64,000 bases of DNA, taken from Holothuria scabra. Taxonomy: Eukaryota; Echinodermata; Holothuroidea; Aspidochirotida; Holothuriidae. Location of the stretch: contig CM074190.1 in NCBI GenBank assembly GCA_037179385.1, forward strand, positions 11,552,206 to 11,616,205, written 5' to 3'. The notes beneath the pieces are model-generated. The model was not told the origin of the DNA, did not search any database, and saw only the letters and a list, made by a program, of their open reading frames with translations. Below are positions 23,197-37,560 of the stretch, in pieces; within the stretch, counting starts at the first letter, position 1, and every line of letters starts with the position of its first letter. Made by a program: the position numbers and the translations under genes.

Positions 23197-26100
23197 TGTA
23201 AGGTGCTCATTTTGGGGTGATTCAATGACAAGGATGCTTATGAAATTCTAACTGTAGCCTACTCTATGAACCAGACTTGGGATTCAATTATTTTTGTTTT
23301 ACCAACCCTCATAACAGGACCCCAACCTTGGAGGACCCTAAGAAGGTGCCTAAGATTACACTGGAATTCAAAGGTTTCACGACTGCTTTGAGAGGACCCC
23401 GGACCCCACGAGACTTCCCGTCGTTGAATAACCTTGCCCAAGCAGAAATCTGAATTTCGACAAGCTTTACTCGAAAGAGTGCAAATCTCCAAGTAGTACA
23501 TAGTGCAAACCCCACGTAGGGCAAGATTGCTGCTAACCAACATCTCTGAATAATAGAGGGCGTACCAAACAGATACTTCACCGAAGCTTCTTTGATGTTT
23601 GCCGCTTAGAGAGCGGAAGTTGCACTTTGCTATTTTCTTCGAAGGAAAAGTGCACTTACACTGTGCCATCCTTTCCGAACACCTGTAGACATTCTTTCTC
23701 ACGGATCAATTCGCTAGTATCAATTGACACAAAACAAGTACATTCATTACTGATTTTGGTCAGCACATTTTTGCTTGGGTAATGAACGTTTCTGTGCCTT
23801 TAGTATGTGGAGTGAACCGTGATAAAACTTAATGCGGTTTGGAGTATTAATTACATGGCAACAGAATACCTCCAAGGAGTGCATATTTGAGATATAGGGC
23901 ACAGTTATTTCATATTAGAAGCGAGGTCGGATATTTTGAGAGTTAGTTAATATTTGATGTAACTGCTAATCCCTGGAATAAGATTGGGAGATGTGGCCCT
24001 GAATCTATGAACAAAATGCACACTAATGCAAGATTAATCTGTAAATACATGATTCTCTGTGATTTACATTTATCAATTAGACAAAGGTCAATTACATCTA
24101 GTCTTCCAATGTTTTAAAATATCCAATAGCGGGCATCCGAAGTTTTTTTTTTTTTTTTACTTTTAAAAAGTATTTTAAAAGGCTACTTTGAGATTTTTTA
24201 ATATCTCTTTGTTTAACTTTTTTTTTTATTTCTGAAATAATAAAAATAAAACAAGAGGAAATATATTATTTCACCTTAAGTTTTGTTATTATAAATCCTT
24301 CGACCAAAAGCAGTATAAAGTATACTTCAATAATAATGATAACAGTAATAATAATAATCAAAATAAAATATTAAAAAGTGTAGCCACTGCAGTTATGTCC
24401 TGAGTTTTAAGACAAAAATTTCTAGACCAAAGTTATACAGACATTTGTAGCATATAAACAGCTCATGTACGGGCAAGTTAAACCTTTTCTTATTGTGTGA
24501 AAATTCAAAACAAAATATGCAGGCGATCTTTTCATCTGTACCTTCAACATCACTGCAAAATATACAAAAATTGTGTGCCTTCAATCAAAAAAATAAACAG
24601 ATTGTGGGAAAGACAGTTTGAAAAACAATAATTCTTATGTGAAGATATCTCTTAGCTCGACAGTGAAATGAAACAATCCTTTTTCATAATGAAGAAGAAC
24701 TTCAAAAGACTTTTATAGGTTCTATGGGTTTACATGTCTTATCATGTTGAAGTAGACGTATTATTAAGTTTAGAAAAGGAAAAGGGACACAAATATTCAA
24801 ATTAATGGCTCTATTTCAGAAAAATAAATTTGTCTATGGTAAAAAACAGAACCACTCGTGCTGAAGGACAAACAGAGAATAGAAATGATAGCAATGAGAT
24901 AATATTAAAATAATCTGTTGTGCTTAGAACTGTTGAGGAAGAAAGGGTTGGAATGACTATCTCTAAAAGAACGATTTATTTCCTGTTTACTAGAGTAAGA
25001 AAAGATCGTGGAACCATTTGAGAACAAAATTTTTGTCACTTCAACCAGATGGCTTAGTTTGAAAACCATATCCAGGTAACACCATTTGTTGTATTTCTAA
25101 AAAATACAATGAAACGGGGTGTCAAAGTTATCTCATAGACAATTTAAATAAATTAACAGTAATATGAAACTTTTTTAAACATTCAAAAAGTTTGCTTTCT
25201 TAGCAATTGTAACATGATTCAACAAATGTAATAATATTAATTGAACACGTTCATCCAGACTGGTATTAAACTGGAACGTCAAAATTAGTGGGGCAATTTC
25301 AAGTCAAAGGGAAAGAGCATAAAATAGCAGAAAAATTCCATGTGTTAATTTTTCCTTTAGAAAAGCTGCAATGATTTTAGGGAGCAAACTGAAAAACACA
25401 TTCTTCAAGGACTTAACAATTCCAGTGTAAAGAATACAACAAAATAAAAAAGTTCAATATTTTAAATTTAGACACAAACCTTACGAGAACAATAAGGGTT
25501 ATTGTGATTTCATAATCCCTTCAAGGTAAGCCAATAAATAATTCCCCTGGGAACTCCATTTTATCTCCAACCCCCTTCCCTATAAATCATACCCTGGCAC
25601 TGAAAAATTTCACTTGCCTTCGAACATTTTTTTATAAAGAAATTTGCACAAGTACAAATTTTCTAGCACTTATTTTCAAGAATTCTTCACGAAAATAAAT
25701 GTTGTTACAACAGGTATACACCTTAACAAAAGAGAACTTTATACCCAAGGCTTAAAATGTTTTTTAATCATACATTGTCACTGAAAAATTCTTCACCGCA
25801 CACACCATCATAAATTACGGTCAGCTTGCTCTTGGCACTACAAGATTTTTCTGAAAGTATACGTACCTTAATGTATTATTCTGCTTTAAGTACACACATT
25901 TTTCTGATGCCATAATACTCGAAATTAAGTTCCTTTTCATATAAATCTAGAGCTTAATTTGGGAAACTACAGATCAATCTCAATGAAGTCTGAAACGAAT
26001 TCAATTGTGCTACACAAAAAAAACAATGGGTGAAAGTGTATATGTTAAGTACACTTGAATAGTCTTTGACTTCAATGCCCTATATGAGCCTATACACAAT

Positions 26101-26329
26101 ATTTACACGTGTCGGGTATTCTGCTTGTACACAGTGAGAACGATAGTCAAGTCCATCCTACGTGTAAAATATACAACTCGATACAGGTTCAACATCCTGC
26201 TTTATCGAGTCTTGTCATAAAACGTGATTTTTCTGTTCGAGTGGCCCCTAAGTGGGCAATACAAAATGCTTTATTTAAAACAAAAATAATGAAAAAGTAA
26301 CCTCACATAACATTTTTCTCGGGTGGCAT
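23197..26329. other. Repeat-poor AT-rich flank downstream of SoxB1
   Basis: No recognised gene and no copy of the dispersed families. There are long T runs (about 24142-24158 and 24220-24228), A-rich stretches, and an imperfect AAT microsatellite at about 24327-24373. It could include a long SoxB1 3' UTR or enhancers. Open frames here (for example 23259-23702 minus) have no recognisable domain. Confidence 0.5.
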
Positions 26330-27107
26330 AACTCGCAGACTATACTTTTTTTATTTTTTATCTTTGAACAAAGTTCAGCCTTATGTCAATATTTAATAAA
26401 CAGACCCTCTTAATACATTATAATACATGCAGAAAAAGGCAGCTGTGGCTAGCTCCCCACTGTTTCCACTTTGAAAAAAAAATGTACAAATTGTTGAATA
26501 TTTCTCGTGAAAGACGGTGAATTTACAAAAACAAATCAAACGTTCTAAACACCCTCGCACTACATTTCAGAAAAAGGCCACGATCTGCCAAGTTGTCGGT
26601 AACACATTTTGATGGATGGACCTAGGCCTAGGCTAATACTAGGAATCTTTGGGTGGCCTGCACTGGTAAGGCATGTTTGATGGTAGGCCTAGGCTACGCC
26701 CGAATTCATTTGGTGACTAAACAACTCTCCGGCACCGGGTCACACACTTTTTTCTTCATTAATCACTCAAATAATGGCAACATTTAATTCATGCAATATC
26801 TCAGCTAGTAATATGCATGGGCTCAAGGTAAGTTTCAGCCTAGTCTTAGGCCACAAGGCGAATGCTGCTATCACAATACGTTAACCTTAAGTTAATACGA
26901 GTAAACATAACGGTAGCTTTCATTTTCTATTAGCTATCTCGAAATATTTCAAAATATTAATTAAGGCAACTTACAAAAGGAACAAGGCGTTTGTCAACAA
27001 AACACATATCCTTGTCACAAAGTTCTCTCAGGTGTCACCACACTTCAGGTTGGAAACAACAGCACGGCGTCTCCGATCAAGGAAAAAAACTGAGCTTAAC
27101 ACTTTGT
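26330..27107 (-). other. Putative SoxB1 3' UTR (minimum extent)
   Basis: AT-rich and free of the dispersed repeat families seen elsewhere. Read on the minus strand, the first poly(A)-signal variants are ATTAAA at 26783-26788 and 26392-26397. The first canonical AATAAA is at 26350-26355, which would give a UTR of roughly 0.75 kb. A Pumilio-type TGTAAATA lies further downstream at 26100-26107, which would be included only if a longer UTR is used. The true end needs transcript data. Confidence 0.4.
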
Positions 27108-28360
<1,253 letters not shown>

Positions 28361-28378
28361 AGGCGTTTATGGTGTTCG

Positions 28379-28389
28379 ATTATATTTAG
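28379..28389 (-). promoter_or_regulatory. TATA-like box candidate for SoxB1
   Basis: Read on the minus strand this is CTAAATATAA, about 190 bp upstream of the start codon. If used, transcription would start near 28350-28358. It is a weak match in AT-rich DNA, so it is only a candidate. Confidence 0.25.
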
Positions 28390-28487
28390 CCCGCTTTTAC
28401 AACAATCCAACCTATAGTGTTTCTGCACTATTTGACTGCACAGACTTAACACAGACTTCTGTACAGCGACAACTTCAAGATAAACAA

Positions 28488-28492
28488 CCAAT
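28488..28492. promoter_or_regulatory. Proximal CCAAT box
   Basis: CCAAT embedded in ACCAATCACA, about 295 bp upstream of the SoxB1 start. NF-Y binds CCAAT in either orientation. The same ten-base context recurs 160 bp further upstream (28648-28652), which makes the pair more credible than a lone match. Confidence 0.35.
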
Positions 28493-28571
28493 CACAAACA
28501 GTTTTTGGCGAAACGTATAAGTGACATCACTTGAAATCATCAACGATCCTATTGAAACTTTCAAAGAGCTC

Positions 28572-28586
28572 TGTTGTTATGCAAAG
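28572..28586 (+). promoter_or_regulatory. SOX-POU (Oct-Sox) composite site upstream of SoxB1
   Basis: TGTTGTTATGCAAAG matches the canonical Sox-Oct composite CATTGTTATGCAAAT at 12 of 15 positions. It has the correct zero-spacing arrangement: SOX half GTTGTT directly followed by POU half ATGCAAAG (7/8 of the octamer). It lies about 380 bp upstream of the SoxB1 start codon. In vertebrates, sites of this type in Sox2 enhancers are bound by Sox2 with a POU factor and mediate autoregulation. Use of this site here is an inference. Confidence 0.45.
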
Positions 28587-28605
28587 TATTATATTTGTTG
28601 GGAGG

Positions 28606-28613
28606 TTCCCGCC
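28606..28613 (+). promoter_or_regulatory. E2F-like site
   Basis: TTCCCGCC followed by AAA, matching the E2F core, 20 bp upstream of the SOX-POU composite relative to the gene. GC-rich sites are rare in this AT-rich flank, but an 8-mer match alone is weak evidence. Confidence 0.25.
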
Positions 28614-28647
28614 AAATACTGTGTTTAATCAAGTATAGAGCATTTGA

Positions 28648-28652
28648 CCAAT
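28648..28652. promoter_or_regulatory. Distal CCAAT box
   Basis: Second ACCAATCACG-type site, about 455 bp upstream of the SoxB1 start and in the same orientation as the proximal one. The two sites share nine of ten flanking bases. No function can be shown from sequence. Confidence 0.33.
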
Positions 28653-28699
28653 CACGACACGCTTCTAATGATTATTCATTATTTGCGAAACAAACTCGG

Positions 28700-31022
28700 T
28701 CTGTTTCACGATCAATCAATGTTAAGAATGACGCTAAATAGCACAGGTGCACTTGATATAGAGGTTTTGTACGAAGTGTTAGGTGTCAATCACTAGCGAT
28801 TGTACTTGAGCGTAAATATTTTGAAATTGAGACTAAAAAGAGAAGAGGTTTTAGGAAAGGAGTTCTTTAATCGCATCTTAACGAGATTCACCTCTCTGAT
28901 CTATGCAGAAATTAAAAATTAGGCCGAAAATCAGTGGCGCAGACCAACTGTTTCAAAAGTGGGTGCGTAGAGGAGAGGGAATCCCATAGGCGTACGGCGA
29001 AATTAAATGTGGCTTTTGCCCGAAAAAAACTAACCAAGCTCACCTGAGTGCCACAAGTTGACGCGGTGTACACAGAGTATTTAAAAAACACGTAACCCTA
29101 CGGAAAGCAGAAAATAGCCTTCCCAAATGTGTAAGTATAGAATCTAACATACCGTTATTTTGAGCTCTACAACAAAATATTCACTTCAATAAAAATGAGC
29201 AAAATTTAAAATGATCACAATATCTCTAGACAGAATGCAGGCGCCCTGGTATTGGCTACCGCAGCTATTTTGCAAAATCGGCCCATCAGTCATATTCTTG
29301 AACGGAATCTCGGGAGGGGTATGGGGAAGGGTTAGTCCAACCTTTTTAAAATGCTTTTGATGTCAGGTTGTGATAGATACACCGTGATGCTATATTTTGC
29401 ACTTTTTGCAAAAGGTGAGGGACATTTTGTATTTTATCACCTCGGATCAAATAGGAGGAAATATGCCCCCTTACGAACATGTCCAAAGTAATCCCGTAAT
29501 ATTTATTTCATAGCCTTCAAAATAATTAAGCCACAAGTTAGAAATCACTTTCTTATTATTTCACACACACCAATTGCTGTGGCATTCGAAGTCCCAAACA
29601 GATTGCGATTTAATTCCGATTTATGAATGCGGTCTTGCGACATGTGTCAGATCAGAAGAGAAGGCTACATAAAACGACCAATATTTGTACACTGTGCCTT
29701 GGAAGACCCATTATAAACGCCATAAGTCCAACACCAACATATACTATCATTTAAACTTGCAACGCCTTCACTCAGGCATAAATGAATTTCTCCGTTTACT
29801 TTTGAAGTGACTGTGGACCCGTCTCCCCTAGTGAGTAGTACTATAGCAATGCATTTCAAATATATTGCACTCACCTCCACCCCTTAAAAAGCAGATTTTT
29901 TATTCATAAAACGCCACAATGTTGAATGGGCCTCGATTCTGTCCCATTGGTATTTTTTGGAGGACACAATGTATTCGTTTGTTCGTGGAACCATTTTGCA
30001 GAATGTGTGTACTACCGCACAAACATGGAGAGGAGACAGGGGACATCCCTTTTTTCTGTTATCTCTACGTTCCGAAGTCTCTATGTTCCGATGTACTTTG
30101 GCAGGCCTTCCAACAAAGTGTACCGCACTTTGGGGCCAGCAAAATGCACTTTAATTGGTGAAGCTGAAAATGTTCTTCGGCATCGACAAAGATACTTTGT
30201 AGCCGTTTTGTCTTAACATAGAGATGTCAGAACATAGGAGAGTGTCGGAACATACAGACGGTAACCGAGGAGACACACCTTCTTCCACATCAGGTTTTTA
30301 AAGCAAGAACTTTGATCTGGGAGTATCAGTTGCATGTGATAACGAATTTAGAGCACAGGCGCCGTGATCTGGTGATGCTGAAAATTTGAGCGCCTAAACA
30401 GCGGCTGACTAAGAGAAGGTGAGGCATGCATATACTAGTATCTCTTGCGGAAAATCTGCACCACCCCACCCCTCAGTGTAGGCAAGTTATATTACTTGCC
30501 AAATGATTGATTGGCATGTCCCCTCACGTCATTAACAGGATAATAATAGGCTAACAGAAGCATGACAGAGCCAAAACAAGATTCAAAACCTAATTGCCAA
30601 ACTAGATCTTTTGTCTATTTGCCTAGTAAATTTATCTTACGATCAAATATGTACCGTTTTACTGACGAATGAACCGCAGAATCCTTATTGTTGAAGACTA
30701 ACATTGAGAAGCTTGTCAAAGAGATCTGTACACGGGGTAGCTTTGTTCGCCTTTGTGAGAAAAATAGAACACGTTTCCTGAGTGAATGGTGAGATTCTAT
30801 AAACGACTTGATCAAACAGCTAGGTGAATTGGGCATCGCCACGCCCCTATATACAAGATCAAGTCTACCACACTCACGTTCTCATTATTAATGACCGTGT
30901 TTTAGAAGCATGCAGTAACCCTGTTGAGTTATGCTGAGGTGCTGAAAATTCTTTTGACATTATAAAAAAAAATGCAACATTTACATGTAGGGATTATATG
31001 GTTATGTGCCTACAAGCTAAAC
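28700..31022. other. SoxB1-distal flank; no gene recognised
   Basis: No coding signature. A possible hAT-type terminus, CAGTGGCGCAGACC, is at 28932. A short motif resembling GGAACATAGAGATGTC recurs in both orientations at about 30060-30096 and 30212-30256, and again at 50116-50150. Open frames near 29926-30216 overlap one another on one strand and are not gene-like. Confidence 0.4.
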
Positions 31023-31030
31023 CTCTAGGC

Positions 31031-31428
31031 CAGTGGTTCTCGAATTGGTCCTTACCGCCCCCTGGAGGGCATTGAAAAGTTTCACGGGGGCGCTGAGGAG
31101 TTGAGTTTGCAAGCAATGGGGGGGGGGGGCGTTGGCGTTGACTAGGGGGGCCTGGAGGTTCTCATACATTCATGCAATAAAGGAACCTAGGAGGTTGCAG
31201 AGCAGTTGACACAGACTCACACAGACACAGACTGAAGGTTTAGCAACTACTGACAAAAATGTACCCAATATAAAACTTATCTGGGTCATTTGGTGCTGAA
31301 AATTAAAAGCCGAAAGAGCACAGTCAAAGACTTATATAAATATGATGGCATGTTGGGTAGGAGGGGGCATTGGATCAGTCATAAATGCATTATGGGGAGA
31401 GTATTTTAAAAAAGTTTGAGAACCACTG
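31031..31428 (+). mobile_element. Non-autonomous hAT element (398 bp) with perfect 8-bp target duplication
   Basis: Ends CAGTGGTTCTCGAA and TTGAGAACCACTG form an inverted terminal repeat of about 12 bp. The octamer CTCTAGGC flanks both sides (31023-31030 and 31429-31436). An 8-bp target duplication and CAGTGGTTCTC-type ends are characteristic of hAT MITEs. There is no transposase frame. A G run lies at 31119-31129. Confidence 0.93.
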
Positions 31429-31436
31429 CTCTAGGC

Positions 31437-31945
31437 CTATGAGGACTTCAGGAATAAGCATGCAGTGAATAAGAAAAACAGAAAATTCATTCCAAACTTC
31501 AGCCTTTTACTTGGTGAAACATTGTTGCCGTATTAAACGTATAGCATATTTAAATTTGGGGGACCAAATGTAAATTGTTCCACAGGACACAAGACAGGAC
31601 GTGTCTAGTGGCTTGGCGAAGATTCAGTTTTCCATGTATTTTATACATCTTTTATTTCGTAATATACATACAGTTACAGCCCTGTGCCTCTGTCGGGTGT
31701 CGTTATAAATACCGGGTGAAATGTTGGGAGTGGAGTTATAAAGTTAAATACTTAGGTGACATACCGAATAGTTTTTAGTTTAATGGTCTAACAATCTTTC
31801 TCTTTCAAATAAAATTGAAATTACTGATTTTCTACGGTTTCTTTTAGAAAGTTACGTCATTTGATACCTACCTAAAATATATGTCTGTTATTTTTTGGAG
31901 TTGAATGAAACTGATGGTGGTTGTGTGACATCATTTATCTGATTT
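31437..31945. other. No gene recognised
   Basis: AT-rich spacer between the hAT MITE and a family B copy. Confidence 0.5.
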
Positions 31946-32201
31946 AAGGTCAACAGCAGGCCTCTAAATCTTATTTTAAAGCAAAAGCTACATATCACAA
32001 TTTTCTTGTTATCATCTCTTCCAAGTATCTTTCATCATATTTTTTGGACTTAAGGATTGCATATACAAGGTAAACCCAAGAGGCTACTTCTAGTAAATTG
32101 CCCATTCACCCAAGGGGAAAAACTGTCACAATGACTCTCAACACCCAATTAGGATACCGTAGTCTACTGCTTTAAGTTTGGGTGACTGTTTTTGCGATTT
32201 A
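31946..32201 (-). mobile_element. MITE family B, copy 4
   Basis: Contains ATCACAATTTTCTTGTTATC, CTTCCAAGTATCTTTCATCAT, AAGGTAAACCC and ACTCTCAACACCCAATTAGG, all reverse complements of family B blocks. It ends AAGTTTGGGTGACTG followed by GATTTAA, the mirrored 5' terminus. Confidence 0.75.
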
Positions 32202-35200
32202 AGGGGCCTGGCACAAATCGATTGGGATAGGCTACGGGAAGAGACTGAGAATGCGAATTTTTATTGTTAAAATTGGGAGCTAAAACCTGTTTCTCCGGAC
32301 AATACAGTGTGGAACTTGTTTGAAAAGATCGTTGCACCTTTCACTCAGCAGGAGTACAACACTGTAGCTCGGCTCGTGTATGACTAGCAGTGTCGAAACG
32401 GTTGAGTGAGTTTTAACAGAGGGCAGTATACAATCTCTTCAAGCATTGACAAACATTTATCTACCCAGTATACATCAACTTGAGTCAAGTAATACTAATA
32501 AGATCGCAGAGGGTTCGCCGCGGCGTCTTCAGATATCTTGCCTTTTACCCGCGTTTTTCGACAGCCTTCAAATGTATGCAGGCCGGTGAATTTGGTGACG
32601 GTATCAAGAAACGTTATGTCGCGCTTTTTTGACCTGTCCTTTTTACCTGCTCACATGTAAATATTTCATGTTACCACGGGTCAACCAATGCTTGGAGCAT
32701 GGATGTTGGACTAGGGGTGCTGATAGCTGTGTGAACAGATGAAGTCTATATCCAGGCGGAACGCCACCATGCATAGGCCTATAGCTGACGTGCAGCGTAC
32801 CAGAAAATCTTAAGTTGAAAATGCCTCCCAGAAAAAAAATCGCCCTACCGGCTGAAAATGGTACTTTGAGTATTTTCCAGGATAGAAAACCATTCATCTA
32901 ATTAATTTTATCACGTGTGTCACATACTCTCATTCAGCAATATGGTTACTGAACAACATAAACCTCAAAACCTTCAGCCGGCATTTGATGCGTGTCAACA
33001 GACAACCTCATCGATGTCAATATCTGTCGACCTATGATGTGTTGACATCTGTTGACCTATATTTTGACGTCAACGAAAATAAAATTTTTAATTTTTTTTA
33101 TTGCTGGTTTAGTTGTTACGTTCATCAGGTTCGCGAGCGTCACCAGACATTTTGACATTTAGTCGTTTTTTTTATAAAGTTATTGCCGCAGTATTGCTTA
33201 CGCATATTGCGCAAGCCTTGCGTGTAGGGTCTAAAAACCCGCTTAAGGGTTAATGGTGGGGTTCAGGGGAAACAACCACTTGGGGGTTAAGTGGAAAACG
33301 TCTCCGGGCCCCTCCCCTGAAGTTAAACATTTCGAATGCCTACATGCGGTGAAATTATCATCAATACTTCTAGTTTCGGATAGAAAAAGCTTTTAAAGTC
33401 ATCAAGTGGAAATGGTACGATCCCCTCTCCCTTAACAAAGTTGAGACCTTTCATGGACTCTTAGGGGTCCAGTAAAAGGGAACCATTACTGGTGGGATCC
33501 AGTGGCAAGTTAACCCCTGAAAAAAAGCCGTCAGAAGCTCAGGGATTGCAATGTAAAGGATTTTTCAAAATTAAGGAGTTAAAAATAACTACGCTCCAAA
33601 TAACAAACAATAGTTTAAGCCAAATATTCTGCAAAGCAAGGAAATTTAATCAAATTATAAATTGCAAGGAACAGTGTCTCTTAACTGCGGAAGTTATCAA
33701 TATCAGGCTATGTGCCGTATATTTTGAACGTAGTATAGAATACTGTCAGACTGTAGAATACAAAGAACGATCGACGGATACGGTTGAGAGCAAGACTTTA
33801 ATAAATCATATAACCAAAACAAAAAGTATATAAAGTGTATGCCGCAATGAAGGAGACTCGATAGTTTTGTTAGTTTCGGAATTATTTTTGATATTCATAG
33901 GACGGGATGTCCACAAAATGAAGTCTGAGGTTTTTTAACACCTTAAACATTTTTGTAAAATAGAACTCAGAGTGGGTCGTTTCATCCCTCGACTTCGATG
34001 ATTACTCCACTGAACTAAGTTCCAGAAAATATATATATATATACGAATAAGAAACGTTGTGTACGAAAATTTCAGTATTTCAAATGTTCAATAATACATG
34101 CTAGTAAAATCTACAAAGCTGAAAATATATATGCCATTGATCTAATTTTTTATTTGAAAATGATTTCTGATTCCTGATTAATTAAATACAGTAAAATACT
34201 TCTAAACTGGAACGAGAAAATTTGATTATAGTATATACACTAATTTGCTACACCTCTCCTTTACTGTTTGGATCGCAATGTTTTATTTTCCTAAAGACAA
34301 TGCACCTTGTTTCACAATATGATACATGGCTCGCTGTTAAAAGAAACACCTATAATTATACAGGCCCCTCCTTGGAACGCTTTTGTTCAAGAAAATAATA
34401 CTTTTTAATTTTAAGTGGAAACATAAAAACAAACAATAAGGTAATTTGATTGGTTAAAGAGGAGTATTACGAATTAGTTCACATTAAGCAGTGAAGTAAA
34501 CGAATGTCATTTTACATTTCAGCTATTGAGACTTGAACTGAGGGATCAAAAGTGATTGTTTTAATGTTTATAAACCGTGGCCTACTATTTAGGGAATAAG
34601 TCAATGGTGCCAATGTCTCTAATTCAGATTCGAACAGGCTATGACGTCACGCATATGGTAATGGGCTGAGAGAACCTCGGCGTGCCTCGCCTCTAAAGGT
34701 CTTATCAAAATATGTAAAGATAGAGCTCAGCAAACTCGTCGCACATTCAGCAATTTACAATAACTTTGAATTTAAAGAGGACAATCAAGAGTTTGACAAT
34801 AAATATGAATCTTTTGTCCTAGCAATTAGTTTTTTTGTTAGCTTTTTAAACTAATTATTTACCACAATCAGAAGGCATTGAAAATGTCTGTCAAATGAGA
34901 AAACTAACTACCGTTGAAAGGGGTTTTGTAATTTTGTTCGGGTAACAAAATTACACACAGTTGCAAGATTACATACATTACAGCTCAACCATACGGTGAT
35001 CAATCACAACGTCAGACTCTAATGACAGACTTTTTTGTTAGTTCTAATATAATGTATTATTGTGGTGCAGAATTAAAGTCATGGAAAACTTGCTTAAACA
35101 AATTATGATTGCCCCTTTAAAGTCAACATCACTTGACCAAGATTAATATAGCTAAATTAATTTTTTTCGAAAACATCATCTGGAAACACCTACCGATTTG

Positions 35201-37560
35201 CTCTCTGATGGTGTCATCTACAGTAGTTACTTGTTGCTTTTATACCGGTTGACTTTTAATGTTGACACTTCTTTGACAGTATAACATCAGTTCCAAATAA
35301 AACGAACATTTCTCTGATGAGTATGTAGCTTTCAGTCAAGAAGATCTGAAGATTTTATACTGAAAATCAAATGGGAAATGGTTTTGTGTTAACGTTTTTT
35401 GTATTTTTTTAAAAAATGAAAAAACGTGACTCGGAAGTATAAGGGGAAAGAAATACAATTTTAATAAGAAAAAAAAACCTTATAGGCTTAATTAGTGATT
35501 TCTGGAAGGTATCATATTTTACATCTTGAACATTCGCATTTACTAGAATTTCTGAAGGTTTTTGTTGTTCCAGTTACGCAGACCTCGTGCAACGTTTGAC
35601 CTGCATCCAAAATAAGAATGCAAAACTGTTTTGAGATTCCAGTGATATTATATGCTCTATTTCAAATGTTCCACATTATTCAACTACCAGGTGAAATACT
35701 ATCTTACTGTGTTAGTAAAATGTTTTTGTATTCATATTTGAAATTCAAAATTCTTGTTCAATTTTGCTTTTTGACTTCTGGAGATCACAGATGACCTTTG
35801 ATCTGGCCCATAACAACAAGGTTCTCTGTTTAACCAAGTTGCTCATACCAAATATGGAATTTATCCAAGTTTCCTACCTGAAGATATACTGTTAATAAGA
35901 CGTTTGGACCGACCCCGATAATCTCAGATGACCTTTGTGACCTCTACTAAAATGGTTTTCTCAACATAGCAATTATAGAAACCAAGTATGAAAAGTGCCC
36001 ATCTTTGCAACTCTGATCTTGAGAGACCGTAGTGATTGTTATTTACACGTTTGGCCCCCCTGGAAAAATTTAGCTCCTTTAAAAAGTTTCTCCCTCTAGT
36101 ATCTTATGTGGCTGGTACGGTATTCAAAGATATAGCAGATCTGGAGAAACGCCCTGGAAGGAGTTGATTTTTTCCATTTTTTGAGATTAAACGTCCTTAA
36201 TGGACCTTCATAATTGTGTTTGTTTTTTATTGCTTGCATTTCCTCCAAATATTCCGGGGGGTGGCATTATCCCCATCATAAACAAATGAAGTACACATGC
36301 TTTCAAGATAAAATAGCAAATTATTACGTAAATGTACATAAGCTAAAATCGATGAGATCGACAATCCCAGCTTGAAGAAATTTCAACAATTTAATAAAAG
36401 TTTAATTTGTAGTTCCTAAAGAAGGAATTTTAAAAGTAAGGAATTTAAATTACAACTTACTGTTCTACAAAATCTGAACTTTTTGTCACCATAAAAATCT
36501 CAGTCTGTCCTGACTGCGCTATGGTTACCGGTTACAAGCCAACAGATGGTGGGAGGGAGGAGTCAGCCAGGATTGCCGATTTTATTTGTTTATTGTGCTG
36601 CCTCATTTCAAGACTTTAGCCAGAAAAACAACAACAATTTTGATATAGAGAAAATGTACAGAGCACAAGTGTTATTACTCTTCATAGGCGAATTATACTC
36701 ACCCTCACAAAGTACAATTGTTCAATAATGAGTGTTCCCAAACACGCATTCAATTGTCTTTACGAAATTTTACCAAAGGTTTTCCACCATTTTGCATGCA
36801 AGCCATGCACTTTCGATATACATTGAAATATATTGATATGTATAATATAGAAAATAACTTGTATTTTTATACATCTGTACATATAGACAAACGTTTAAAG
36901 ACTGGAAGATACCTGTGTTTTACCCCTAGTCATGCACAAGCAAGAAAGAAAGTCACTAAATTATGACAATTTGTAAACAAATAAGCAATTATTAGCTTCA
37001 TGGAGGGAAGCAACATTTGCCTCAAAGCCAGACAATATACACCTTTCTCCTAACCGCTTCCCCTCCCGCCAAGATGGCATTAAATCACAGGTAAAGCGGA
37101 AGGATTCTCCTCTATGCCAACTTTAGTATTCATAGGCACGTCACGTGGTGTTGCTCTTAGATCTGTAGATGGTGTCGTAAACTGACCCCCTTCCTAGAGA
37201 TTTAACCCGGTCTTCTAAAGGATCTCATATCAACGTAAATAGCAGAATAAACGGTGACTGGAGTGGTAGTGATGGTAACAGTGAGTGTGATAGTGTAGTG
37301 AAGAGAACTGTGTCGTCAATATGTGTGACTGATACATTGCTGAAACATGTAGTTTGAATTTGGCGAAAACAGACGTCCGTGAACCCCACAGAAATATTTA
37401 CCTGGCCATCAAATTTGCCCGAAAGTCTTTGAGGAGAAGCCTTTAATGGGATTCCTTCCAGGTGGACTCTGGTACTGACCAGCACATCTGCCAGAGCAAA
37501 TTTTCTGTTTACCATGGACTGTGGAGTGAGGAGTTTGTCCAACCCTAGTACCTTAATTCT
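32202..37560. other. No gene recognised; AT-rich, one old repeat segment
   Basis: No domain-bearing frame. At about 35760-36100 there are repeated GATGACCTTTGATCT and GATGACCTTTGTGACCTCTA phrases. They resemble the old repeat interrupted by the hAT element at 37830, which also has TTTGACCTCTGG and GATCTTTGACCTCCACT. A minus-strand frame at 37225-37542 (105 codons) has no recognisable family. Confidence 0.4.

Noticed and set aside
23259..23702. 147-codon minus-strand frame
   Set aside because: Overlapped by another minus-strand frame (23309-23581), no recognisable family, and irregular composition.
31031..31428. Functional or autonomous transposon
   Set aside because: Only 398 bp with no transposase frame, so it can be only a non-autonomous hAT derivative.
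37225..37542. 105-codon minus-strand frame
   Set aside because: Some plausible stretches but no family, no splice context and no second exon nearby. Left as unsupported.
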